Positions 8,261 to 15,681 of a stretch of 64,000 bases of DNA are shown here, piece after piece. The DNA is from Arthrobacter sp. SW1 (lineage in GTDB: Bacteria; Actinomycetota; Actinomycetes; Actinomycetales; Micrococcaceae), in the NCBI RefSeq assembly GCF_001766675.1, contig NZ_MJLT01000003.1, forward strand, positions 1 to 64,000, given 5' to 3'. The notes below the pieces were generated by a model. That model was not told the DNA's origin. It made no database searches and was given only the letters and a program-made list of their open reading frames with translations. The position numbers and the translations under genes are program-made. Every line of letters begins with the position of its first letter. Positions within the stretch are counted from its first letter, which is position 1.

Positions 8261-8308
8261 ATGGCAGCACGGGTGCTCCCTCCGCATTCACACACCAGCC
8301 TGGTTTAG
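8261..8308 (+). CDS. Possible 15-residue leader peptide
   Basis: ATG at 8261 opens a 15-codon frame ending at TAG 8306-8308 (MAARVLPPHSHTSLV). A full Shine-Dalgarno sequence, AGGAGGTGAG, lies upstream at 8240-8248 but is spaced 16 bases from this ATG, longer than usual. A GTG at 8243 is in frame but too close. Together with the hairpin that follows, this resembles the leader-peptide arrangement of attenuated genes. The evidence is positional only. Confidence 0.25.
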   Translation: MAARVLPPHSHTSLV

Positions 8309-8314
8309 CGGGCC

Positions 8315-8348
8315 GGAGAGCACTCCTCGGCATCCCGAAAGGCTCTCC
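8315..8348 (+). promoter_or_regulatory. Hairpin covering the ribosome site of the methyltransferase gene
   Basis: GGAGAGC (8315-8321) pairs with GCTCTCC (8342-8348), ending two bases before the ATG at 8350. The likely ribosome site GAAAGG lies in the loop and 3' arm, so folding would hide it. This is the layout expected for translational attenuation. Confidence 0.45.
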
Positions 8349-8349
8349 C

Positions 8350-9159
8350 ATGACCACTACCCCCGCCCAGCCCACCCATTCTTCCCTCACCGCACAGCTC
8401 CGCTCCGCCGGCTGCGTTTTCGCCGAAGAAGAGGCCTCGCTGCTCCTTGAAGCAGCCGCAAGCCCCGCCGAATTGGAACACATGGCCGCACAACGCATCG
8501 CCGGCCTTCCCCTCGAACAGATCCTCGGCTGGGCCGCCTTCCGGGGCCTGCGCATCGCGGTCGATCCCGGCGTCTTCGTCCCGCGGCGCCGCACGGAGTA
8601 CCTCGTGGAGCTCGGCGCGCGGTACGCCCGGGCGGGGTCCGCCGTCGTCGATCTCTGCTGCGGTTCCGGCGCCGTGGGTTCCGCGCTCGCGGCGGCGGTT
8701 CCCGGAATCGAGCTGCATGCGGCGGACGTCGAGCCGGCCGCGGTCCGCTGTGCCCGGCGCAACGTGGAAGCGGCCGGCGGGCAGGTCCACGAAGGCGACC
8801 TCTACGCGGCACTGCCGCCAGGACTGCGCGGACGTGTGGAGCTGCTGCTGGTGAATGCGCCGTACGTGCCGTCGGCGGAGATCGGGACCATGCCGCCTGA
8901 GGCCCGCCTCCACGAGCCCCTAGTAGCGCTCGACGGCGGCGCGGACGGTTTGGCGGTGCAGCGGCGGACGGTCGCGGAAGCTCCGTTGTGGCTGGCGCCG
9001 GGCGGCCGTCTGCTGATCGAAACAAGCGTCCGGCAGGCGCCTTTGACGGCGGCACTTTTCGAGGCGGCCGGGATGGAGGCGAAGGTGCTCCATTCGGAGG
9101 AACTGGACGCCACGGTGGTGCTCGGAATGTCCCAGAATCCGGGGCCGAATCGGCCATAA
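8350..9159 (+). CDS. PrmC/HemK-related N5-glutamine methyltransferase-like protein
   Basis: This 269-residue Rossmann methyltransferase resembles the PrmC (HemK) branch, enzymes that methylate a glutamine in release factors. An N-terminal helical part is followed by the AdoMet-binding loop VVDLCCGSGAVGSAL near residue 98. The catalytic NPPY motif of PrmC appears as NAPY at residue 169. I recall this substitution as typical of an actinobacterial paralogue family whose substrate is unproven, so a true PrmC should exist elsewhere in the genome. The start is ATG 8350. Upstream in-frame sequence is rejected because it crosses the promoter candidate and reads as non-coding. It is followed by a separate transporter gene. 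Confidence 0.82.
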   Translation: MTTTPAQPTHSSLTAQLRSAGCVFAEEEASLLLEAAASPAELEHMAAQRIAGLPLEQILGWAAFRGLRIAVDPGVFVPRRRTEYLVELGARYARAGSAVVDLCCGSGAVGSALAAAVPGIELHAADVEPAAVRCARRNVEAAGGQVHEGDLYAALPPGLRGRVELLLVNAPYVPSAEIGTMPPEARLHEPLVALDGGADGLAVQRRTVAEAPLWLAPGGRLLIETSVRQAPLTAALFEAAGMEAKVLHSEELDATVVLGMSQNPGPNRP

Positions 9160-9385
9160 AAGGTCACAATTAGATAACGACCTGCGTGGAGGGCCGTAAA
9201 TCCGCAGGATCCCGCGGGTATCCGGCCCGTGGGAGCGCCGTCGAAAGGCACAGATTACGGCAGATCCTGGTGCCTCAGCAAGGGATTCACCCCCGCAGGG
9301 CCGGCACGCCGCGTAAAATTGATGGCCTGCCCGGAGCGGGGCAGCTGTACGTCGCAAGCAAATGACCTCCTTAGGAGGGGCCCAA

Positions 9386-10999
9386 ATGCCCACAGACCAA
9401 AGCATCACCGACTCTCCGGATGGCGCCAGGAACGCCACCGGATCCACATCCGGTACCCCCAAAAAGGGCACCACAAAACTGAAGTTCCCCGGCCGCCGCC
9501 GGCTCAAGGTTTCCGACGTCAACGTCGTGGACCAGCCGATGCTGAAGAAGGCCCTCGGCGGGACGATCGTCGGCAACACCATGGAATGGTACGACGTCGG
9601 TGTCTTTGGCTACCTGATCACCACCATGGGCCCGGTCTTCCTTCCCGAAGCCGACCCCTCGGTACAGACCCTGTTCCTCCTCGGAACCTTTGCCGCCACC
9701 TTCATCGCCCGCCCGCTGGGCGGCGTGGTGTTCGGCTGGCTGGGTGACAAAGTGGGCCGCCAGAAAGTGCTCGCCGCAACGCTGTTGCTGATGGCGGCAA
9801 GCACCTTCGCCGTCGGCCTCCTGCCCGGCTACGCGCAGATCGGCATCTGGGCCGCCGCGCTGCTGGTCCTGCTCAAGCTCATCCAGGGTTTCTCCACCGG
9901 CGGCGAATACGCCGGCGCCACCACCTTCGTCAGCGAATACGCCCCGGACAAGCGCCGCGGCTACTTCGCGAGCTTCCTGGACATGGGTTCCTACATCGGC
10001 TTCGCGCTCGGTGCCGCCCTGGTGTCCCTGCTGCAGCTCACCCTGGGCCAGGCCGCCATGGAGGAATGGGGCTGGCGGCTGCCGTTCCTGATCGCCGGCC
10101 CGCTGGGCGCAGTTGCGGTGTACTTCCGGAACAAGATCGAAGAATCCCCCCAGTTCCAGGCCGCACTGGACGCCCAGGAAGCCCACGCCGCCGAGGCCGC
10201 TGCCGGCGACGCCGCCGTGGCCAAGGGACCGATCGGTATCGTGAAGGCCTACTGGCGCCAGATCCTGCTCGCCATGATCCTGGCCGCGGCCGCCAACACC
10301 GTGGGCTACGCGCTGACCTCCTACATGCCCACCTACCTCACCACGTCCAAGGGCTACGACCCTATCCACGGCACCCTGCTGACCATTCCGGTGCTGGTGG
10401 TCATGGCCGTGTGCATCCCGCTCACCGGCAAGCTGTCCGACCGGATCGGCCGCCGCCCCGTGCTGTGGATCGGCGCGCTGAGCACCATCCTGTTCGCCGT
10501 TCCGGCCTTCATGCTGATCGGTATCGGTGAGATCTGGTCCACCCTGGCCGGACTCTCCCTGATCGCCTTCCCGGTGACGTTCTACATCGCGAACCTGGCC
10601 TCGGCGCTCCCGGCCCTGTTCCCGACGTCGAGCCGTTACGGCGGCATGGGCATCGCCTACAACTTCTCCGTGGCGATCTTCGGCGGCACCACCCCGTTCA
10701 TCGTGGATGCCCTCATCCAGGGCACCGGGGACGACATGATGCCCGCGTACTACCTCATGGCCACCTCCGTGGTGGGCGCTGTCGCCATCTACTTCCTCAA
10801 GGAATCCGCCCGGCGGCCGCTGCCCGGCTCCATGCCGAGCGTGGACACCCCGGCCGAGGCCCGCGAACTGGTGGCTACCCAGGACGAGAACCCGCTGATC
10901 GACTTGGATGAGATGCCTTTCGAGGACGTGCCCGCGGCCGGCTCCACCGGCGGCGATGGCCCCAAGGATCCCGGCTCCAAGCTGGTGGGCGCGGCGTAG
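9386..10999 (+). CDS. MFS transporter, metabolite:H+ symporter (ProP-like) family
   Basis: This is a 537-residue twelve-helix proton symporter. The core begins near residue 55 with GGTIVGNTMEWYDVGVFGYL, the start of MHS-family carriers such as ProP (proline/betaine) and ShiA. The RPLGGVVFGWLGDKVGRQKV signature follows, then GFSTGGEYAGATTFVSEYAP before helix 5 and a matching GKLSDRIGRRP in the second half. Long polar tails are present at both ends. The start is ATG 9386 with TTAGGAGGGG upstream; the ribosome site is flanked by CCTCC, so a small hairpin may tune translation. The substrate is probably a compatible solute or organic acid but cannot be fixed. Confidence 0.85.
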   Translation: MPTDQSITDSPDGARNATGSTSGTPKKGTTKLKFPGRRRLKVSDVNVVDQPMLKKALGGTIVGNTMEWYDVGVFGYLITTMGPVFLPEADPSVQTLFLLGTFAATFIARPLGGVVFGWLGDKVGRQKVLAATLLLMAASTFAVGLLPGYAQIGIWAAALLVLLKLIQGFSTGGEYAGATTFVSEYAPDKRRGYFASFLDMGSYIGFALGAALVSLLQLTLGQAAMEEWGWRLPFLIAGPLGAVAVYFRNKIEESPQFQAALDAQEAHAAEAAAGDAAVAKGPIGIVKAYWRQILLAMILAAAANTVGYALTSYMPTYLTTSKGYDPIHGTLLTIPVLVVMAVCIPLTGKLSDRIGRRPVLWIGALSTILFAVPAFMLIGIGEIWSTLAGLSLIAFPVTFYIANLASALPALFPTSSRYGGMGIAYNFSVAIFGGTTPFIVDALIQGTGDDMMPAYYLMATSVVGAVAIYFLKESARRPLPGSMPSVDTPAEARELVATQDENPLIDLDEMPFEDVPAAGSTGGDGPKDPGSKLVGAA

Positions 11000-11008
11000 A
11001 CTCGATTC

Positions 11009-11410
11009 ATGGCCAACGCTCCGGTGGGATCCCTGCACCATCTGGAAATCTGGGTTCCGCACCTGGAGCGGGCCGTGGCCGAATGGGGCTGGCTCCTGGC
11101 CGAACTCGGTTACCTGCCGTTCCAGCGCTGGGCCAAGGGATGCAGCTGGAAGCTCGGGTCCACCTACATCGTGGTGGAGCAGTCCCCGGACCTCACCAGT
11201 ACCCTGCACCGGCGGACTGATGCCGGCATGAACCATGTAGCCTTCCACGCCGGAAGCCGGGAGAACGTGGACCGCTTACGGGAACTGGCCGTGGAGGCGG
11301 ATTGGTTCGAACTCTACGCCGACCAGTACCCGCACGCCGGCGGCCCGGAGCACTACGCGGCGTTCCTGATCAACTCGGACGGCTACGAGGTGGAGCTGGT
11401 GGCGGAGTAG
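11009..11410 (+). CDS. VOC (glyoxalase/bleomycin-resistance fold) family protein
   Basis: This 133-residue protein shows the paired beta-alpha-beta-beta-beta pattern of VOC proteins. It opens GSLHHLEIWVPHLERAVAEW, has a mid-protein MNHVAFHA, and closes GYEVELVAE with the terminal glutamate. Those positions usually supply His, His and Glu metal ligands. The reaction is unknown, since the family includes isomerases, dioxygenases and antibiotic-binding proteins. It begins 9 bases after the MFS gene on the same strand and probably shares its transcript. Confidence 0.8.
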   Translation: MANAPVGSLHHLEIWVPHLERAVAEWGWLLAELGYLPFQRWAKGCSWKLGSTYIVVEQSPDLTSTLHRRTDAGMNHVAFHAGSRENVDRLRELAVEADWFELYADQYPHAGGPEHYAAFLINSDGYEVELVAE

Positions 11411-11427
11411 CGCCAGGCCCGCCCAAC

Positions 11428-11500
11428 TTTCCCCGGCAAACGGACTTTTCACCGTGTAACGCGGTAGGGAAAAGCCCACAAGCCGGGGAAAGTCCCAGAC
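11428..11500. repeat. Dispersed palindromic repeat, copy 1
   Basis: The element has outer arms ACTTTCCCCGGC / GCCGGGGAAAGT and inner arms CTTTTC / GGAAAAG around a TGTAACGCGG centre. A second copy in the same orientation occurs at 13970-14043 with about 80 percent identity by eye. The two copies bracket the reductase/hydrolase and TetR genes. This one lies between convergent gene ends and may also act as a terminator. Confidence 0.75.
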
Positions 11501-11513
11501 GGTCACACGGACG

Positions 11514-13325
11514 TCACACGACCGCGCCCTGGAGGAGCCCGGCGAGGGCATCGCCATGGGTCAGCTGCGGATGATGCCCGGCGCCCGGCACCGGGATCAA
11601 CTCAACGTTCGGAAGCGACTCGAACCGTTCGACCATGCCCGGGGCGAGCGGATCGTCGCTTCCCGTGATGATGCGGACCGGGCCGCTGAACCGGGCCAGC
11701 GCTTCCCGCAGTTCGGCACGCCAGCGCTTCGATCCTGCGAGGGCGAGCTGCCCTGCCACGCTCTTGGCGCTGCTTCGCCTGAGGTCGCTGACGCTGGATT
11801 TGAGAGCCGCCGCACTTGCTTCCGATCCGGTCAGTTGGCGTGACAGCCGCACCGGGTCCGTGTGCCGCAAGTAGGTGCTGACGAGCGGCTTCAGCGCAGC
11901 CGGGAAGCCGCTCGGCGCCTGGAGGAAGAACGGGGCAACCAGCGTCAGGGAGCGGACCCGCTCCGGGAACCGGTCGGCTGCGAGCACTGCCGCAGCCGCG
12001 CCAATGGAATGGCCGATGAGGTCGGCGGGTTCCTCACCCAGCACAGCGGGCAGCCATTGCTGCCAATCCTGGACGCCGGTTCCGCCGCTGAGGCCGAGTC
12101 CGGGAAGGTCGACGGCGCGCGCACCGATGCCCGAGGCCACGTCGGCCCAGGTGTCCGCGTTGACCGGCAGGCCGGGAAGGATTACCCGGCTGGAGCCCGC
12201 GGCACCGAGCTCGAAGGTCCGCACTCCGCCGGCGTCGATGAACCGGCGTCCGCCGGCAGCGGCCGCCGTCGCGCCGGACGCGGCGCCGAAGCGATGCGCG
12301 GCCAGATAGTCAACCCACCGGTCGATGGACACCAGCACGTCGGGTGTCCGGATCCCGTGCCGCTCGGCCAGCTCGACGGCGGGCGCCGTCGGATAGCGGT
12401 CGGAGGACAGGAAGCCGAGGGTCTCGGGATCCGCCTTGCTGACCCACTGCGGCAGACGCTTGATGACGCCCACCGGAATCTTCAGCCGCGGAACCTTCGC
12501 CCCAAGGTGCCGGCCGGCATGCGTGAGCAGATCCGCCAGCGGCGGCGTGGCGTCATCCAGGAGCCAGTACGCCTTGCCCACAGCATCCGGATCGACCGCG
12601 GACGCCGCCATGAAGGCCGCCATGTAGTCAACCGTCAACACGGGGACGAACGTGGACTTGTCGGCGGGCAGCGCGGCCGCGGTGCCATCCCAGATCTGTT
12701 CGATGGTGCTGGCCAGACCGACGATCTGCTCCGTCTCACCGGTCACGCTGTCACCGATCACGGTGGCCGGATTCACGATCGTCCAAGGGACCCCGCGTTC
12801 CAAGGCCCGGGCCTGGAAGATCGCGTCGGATTCAACCTTCGAGGCTTCGTAGCCGCCCAGTTCCTTGTAGACCGCCGCACGGTATTCCTCCGGCCATGGA
12901 ACCAGGCTCGGGTCCTGTCCCCCGACGCGGTAGCCGGAGATGTGGACCACGCGCTGCAGCTTCGGAAGGTCTGCGGCGAAGTCGATGACCTTTTCGACGA
13001 TGCCGACGTTCGCGCTGCGCGCTTCCTCGGCGGGCATCCCGAAGCGGAAAGACCCGGCGCAGCTGTGGATCTCGGTCACGTCCGCGAGAGCCGCCGCGCC
13101 GCCCTCGACGATTTCCTCGGCGTCGAAGTCGACGATCACCGTGCTGAGCTGCTGCGTCAGGCCATGCTCCCGGAGCCACTGGCGGACCCGCTCTCCCGAC
13201 GCGGCGTTCCTGACTGCCGCCGTGACGTGCGCGCCGGCTTTCGCGAGGGTGAGGACCAGGTGCCGGCCGATCAGTCCCGAGGCCCCGAACACCAGGGCGT
13301 GGCGGGCATCTCCGTGCTGGGTCAT
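11514..13325 (-). CDS. Fusion of extended SDR-like reductase and alpha/beta hydrolase
   Basis: This 603-residue two-domain protein is cytoplasmic. Residues 1-340 are an NAD(P)-binding extended SDR domain with VFGASGLIG (glycines 14, 17, 20), HISGYRVGG, and Tyr159-x3-Lys163 in YEASK. An Ala/Gly-rich linker (about 340-352) leads to an alpha/beta hydrolase domain (about 353-603) with the nucleophile elbow GHSIGAA, a late Asp in TGSDDP and a histidine in GAGHHPQ. A natural reading is sequential reduction and ester or lactone hydrolysis of one substrate, which is unknown. Its ATG overlaps the stop of the tetR gene (ATGA), so translation is coupled to that regulator. Confidence 0.85.
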   Translation of the reverse strand: MTQHGDARHALVFGASGLIGRHLVLTLAKAGAHVTAAVRNAASGERVRQWLREHGLTQQLSTVIVDFDAEEIVEGGAAALADVTEIHSCAGSFRFGMPAEEARSANVGIVEKVIDFAADLPKLQRVVHISGYRVGGQDPSLVPWPEEYRAAVYKELGGYEASKVESDAIFQARALERGVPWTIVNPATVIGDSVTGETEQIVGLASTIEQIWDGTAAALPADKSTFVPVLTVDYMAAFMAASAVDPDAVGKAYWLLDDATPPLADLLTHAGRHLGAKVPRLKIPVGVIKRLPQWVSKADPETLGFLSSDRYPTAPAVELAERHGIRTPDVLVSIDRWVDYLAAHRFGAASGATAAAAGGRRFIDAGGVRTFELGAAGSSRVILPGLPVNADTWADVASGIGARAVDLPGLGLSGGTGVQDWQQWLPAVLGEEPADLIGHSIGAAAAVLAADRFPERVRSLTLVAPFFLQAPSGFPAALKPLVSTYLRHTDPVRLSRQLTGSEASAAALKSSVSDLRRSSAKSVAGQLALAGSKRWRAELREALARFSGPVRIITGSDDPLAPGMVERFESLPNVELIPVPGAGHHPQLTHGDALAGLLQGAVV

Positions 13326-13921
13326 CGGGTTCCTCCTGCGGTCTGGCAGCGCTGGTTAATGAGTTCGGCCACGACGTCGGCGGCAGACTCCAGGGGTTGG
13401 GTGCTCTTCAGGGCACGGGAGACGATGACCGCCCCCTCGATCGTCGAGACGACCACGGTCGCCAGGGACCGGGCCTCCTCAGCGTCAAGACCGTTGGCCT
13501 CGAGGAGCGCGGCCGTCGTGGCGATCCAGGATTCGAAGGCGGCGGCGCATGCCTGCCGCAGTCGTTCGCTCTCCGCCCCCATCTCCAGGGTGACGACGGA
13601 GACCGGGCAACCCAGCCGGAAGTCGCTCCCGCCCACGATGCCCGCCAGTGCCTCAATCGCGGCGCGGGCCGCCCCGGCCGCGCCGCCCGCAGAAGCTGCA
13701 GCCTCCGCGATCAGCGCCTCGAACTGCTTCGTGGCGAGTTCGACGGCGGCCACGCCCAGGCCTTCCTTCCCGTCAGGGAAGTGGAAATAGACCGAACCCT
13801 TGGGCGCCGCGGCGTGTTCAATGACGGCGTTCAGGCCAGTGCCGCTGTAGCCGCTGGTCTGGATGAGTTCGAGCATGGACTCTGCGAGCCGCGCTTTGGT
13901 GAGGGTTCCTTTGGATGGCAT
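13322..13921 (-). CDS. TetR/AcrR family repressor of the downstream fusion gene
   Basis: This 199-residue regulator has an N-terminal helix-turn-helix at residues 1-60 (TKARLAESMLELIQTSGYSG, then APKGSVYFHFPDGKEGL). An Ala-rich helical ligand domain follows, resembling TetR_C_11/LmrA-YxaF types. The start is ATG 13921; an upstream in-frame extension runs through the palindromic repeat and is rejected. It precedes the fusion gene with a 4-base overlap. The palindrome TAGACCAGTCTA lies 10 bases upstream of its start, so autorepression of the two-gene operon with relief by the substrate is the likely mode. Confidence 0.88.
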   Translation of the reverse strand: MPSKGTLTKARLAESMLELIQTSGYSGTGLNAVIEHAAAPKGSVYFHFPDGKEGLGVAAVELATKQFEALIAEAAASAGGAAGAARAAIEALAGIVGGSDFRLGCPVSVVTLEMGAESERLRQACAAAFESWIATTAALLEANGLDAEEARSLATVVVSTIEGAVIVSRALKSTQPLESAADVVAELINQRCQTAGGTR

Positions 13922-13931
13922 AAGAAAAAAG

Positions 13932-13943
13932 TAGACCAGTCTA
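13932..13943. promoter_or_regulatory. TetR-type operator TAGACCAGTCTA
   Basis: This near-perfect 12-bp palindrome (TAGAC-CA-GTCTA) is immediately upstream of tetR and overlaps an AT-rich TATATA stretch that could be the -10 region on the minus strand. TAGACC/GGTCTA half-sites are typical of TetR-family operators such as those of NemR. Position and form both fit autoregulation. Confidence 0.65.
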
Positions 13944-13965
13944 TATATTTTTGCAAACACGGCGC

Positions 13966-14043
13966 CCGCCCACGTTTCCCCGGCCAACGGACTTTTCCCC
14001 ATGTAACCCGGCCGGGAAAAGACCGCAAGGCGGGGAAAACCCG
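13966..14043. repeat. Dispersed palindromic repeat, copy 2
   Basis: This is the second copy of the element at 11428, with the shared backbone TTTCCCCGGC, AACGGACTTTTC, TGTAAC, GGGAAAAG and GGGGAAA. Orientation is the same as copy 1. It lies between the tetR promoter and the end of the SRPBCC gene. Confidence 0.75.
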
Positions 14044-14051
14044 CCGCTCCC

Positions 14052-14543
14052 CTACGCGAGCCCCTGCAGGTACCTGTTCCGTTCCTCGATGAGGTACTGC
14101 ATGTACCGCCCCAGGAAGGCCTTCTCCACCAAGCGGCCAAGCACGCCGAACGGGGCAGTGAACTCAACGTGGTCGATCATGAGGGTCCCGCCTCCGTCGG
14201 GCCCTGAACCGTCTTGCCCTGAACCGTCTTGCCCTGAATCGTCAGGCAGGAACTCATGCACGTGCCGGAAGGCACGGAACGGGCCGCGTTGCTGCTCGTC
14301 GGTGAAGGAGTCCGGGTAGCTGAACTGCGTGATGCGGCTGGTCATCAGGATGGGCAGTCCGAAGTGCTTGGCCCGCCAGGTGACGGTTTCGCCCAGGCCG
14401 ATGAGCCCGGAGGTCACGCCGGCCACGGCGCGTTCCCCGGATTTGGCCATCGAGCCGACATGCGCGTCCACGCTGCGCGAGAGGTCGAAGGCCTGGCCGG
14501 GAGGCATCGGCAAGAACGTTCGGCAGGTGAAGGAGACGGTCAT
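14052..14543 (-). CDS. SRPBCC (START-like) superfamily protein
   Basis: This 163-residue protein has the helix-grip pattern of SRPBCC ligand-binding proteins: TCRTFLPMPPGQAFDLSRSV at the start, VTWRAKHFGLPILMTSRIT in the sheet, and a long C-terminal helix RLVEKAFLGRYMQYLIEERN. Between strands there is a repeated linker SGQDGSGQDGSGPDGG encoded by 15-base tandem DNA repeats (about 14195-14245), probably slippage-generated and disordered. The start is ATG 14543; a longer frame to 14600 exists but overlaps the divergent FUSC start. Function is unknown; such proteins bind hydrophobic small molecules. Confidence 0.75.
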   Translation of the reverse strand: MTVSFTCRTFLPMPPGQAFDLSRSVDAHVGSMAKSGERAVAGVTSGLIGLGETVTWRAKHFGLPILMTSRITQFSYPDSFTDEQQRGPFRAFRHVHEFLPDDSGQDGSGQDGSGPDGGGTLMIDHVEFTAPFGVLGRLVEKAFLGRYMQYLIEERNRYLQGLA

Positions 14544-14592
14544 GCGAGGATTCTTGCACGGCGCCCGCCGCGGGCCTGCGAAAATTGTGGTG

Positions 14593-15681
14593 ATGCGCAA
14601 GATCCTCTCCTACGCCCGGGAACTGCACGCGATGGGCCCCGCCAACAACGACCGGCTCTCCGCGGTCCGCGTGGGGCTCAGTGTCGCGGCGCCCTTGCTG
14701 TTCCTGCTGGCCATCGGCCGGCCCGAGCTCAGCCTCTACGCAGTGTTCGGCGGCCTCACCGCGATGTACGGACGGAACGAAAGCCACCAGCTGCGGCTCC
14801 GGCACCAGCTCCAGGCCGCGGTGGTGCTGGTGGGCGGAGTGAGCGTGGGGGTCTTCCTTGCCGTGAACCACATCCATTCCTGGGGACTGGTAGCGGTCGA
14901 AGCGCTGCTGGCCGGCGTGGGCTCGCTGTACGCGGACCGGGTGCGGCTCAAGCCCAACGGCCCGTTCTTCGGCATCCTCGCACTCGGCGCCTGCGCCTCG
15001 GTTCCGGTAACAGCGCCGTTCGCTGTGGCCGTGCTGATCGCCGCGGCCTCGGCGGCGTTCTCACTGTTGGTCGGTTTCGCGGGCTGGCTGCGGGTGCGGG
15101 CTTGGAAGTCCGGCGCAATGCGGGAAGCACCGAAGCGCACCCCGGAAACCCGGCAGGCCGCCGTCGTACATGCCGCCCGCTACATCACGGCGGTAGGGGT
15201 GGCGGGAAGCATCGGCGTACTGAGCGGCAGCGGCTATCCGCATTGGGCGATGGCCGCCGCGGCGGTCCCGCTCGCGGGCGCGGACATGCCCAGCGCAGTG
15301 CACCGCGGCATCCACCGCATTGTGGGGACGTTCCTCGGCCTGGGGATTGTCGCCGTCGTACTGTTTCCGGGGCCGCTGTCCCCGCTGCAGTACTTCCCGG
15401 CGACGGTGGTGCTGGTGCTGCTGGTGATCCTCTGCCAGTTCTTCACGGAGTTGTTCATGACCCGGCACTACGGCTGGGCGATGGTGTTCTTCACGCCCGT
15501 GATCCTGCTGATGACCGAGCTGGCGGCGGTCACGGATCCTGCGCGGCTCATCACCGAACGCGCCGCCGAAACGCTGATCGGCGCCCTGACCGGCATTGCC
15601 GTGGTGGTGCTTATCCGGCGGCGTCCCCGTTCGGCCGGGAGCCCGACGCCGGCAGCGGCTTCTTCGGGGGACCTGCCGTAA
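14593..15681 (+). CDS. FUSC-family (aromatic acid exporter-like) membrane protein
   Basis: This 362-residue inner-membrane protein has two blocks of about five hydrophobic segments (residues 20-165 and 200-345) separated by a charged loop with KSGAMREAPKRTPETRQ. The motif YAVFGGLTAMYGRNESHQLR and the partner block SGYPHWAMAAAAVPL match the FUSC/YccS-AaeB arrangement, proposed exporters of aromatic acids. I chose ATG 14593; GTG 14587 is a close alternative. The 3' end overlaps the convergent SDR gene by 71 bases, in coding sequence of both. The substrate is unknown. Confidence 0.8.
   Translation: MRKILSYARELHAMGPANNDRLSAVRVGLSVAAPLLFLLAIGRPELSLYAVFGGLTAMYGRNESHQLRLRHQLQAAVVLVGGVSVGVFLAVNHIHSWGLVAVEALLAGVGSLYADRVRLKPNGPFFGILALGACASVPVTAPFAVAVLIAAASAAFSLLVGFAGWLRVRAWKSGAMREAPKRTPETRQAAVVHAARYITAVGVAGSIGVLSGSGYPHWAMAAAAVPLAGADMPSAVHRGIHRIVGTFLGLGIVAVVLFPGPLSPLQYFPATVVLVLLVILCQFFTELFMTRHYGWAMVFFTPVILLMTELAAVTDPARLITERAAETLIGALTGIAVVVLIRRRPRSAGSPTPAAASSGDLP

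Larger units (their letters stand above)
7919..8349. other. 431-bp spacer with inverted repeat, promoter and structured leader
   Basis: No convincing standard-length gene is present. The spacer holds an AT-rich inverted repeat, a promoter candidate, a short open frame and an RBS-covering hairpin, listed separately. The GATTTTTG/CAAAAATC repeat is at 8073-8080 and 8103-8110, enclosing a smaller CGGCtaaGCCG hairpin at 8083-8093. Confidence 0.6.

Noticed and set aside
9371..11248. 625-codon open frame on the minus strand
   Set aside because: Antisense of the MFS and VOC genes; composition is Gly/His/Gln-rich and not protein-like.
11862..13790. 642-codon open frame on the plus strand
   Set aside because: Antisense of the reductase/hydrolase fusion and tetR; no start context and Arg/Gly-rich product.
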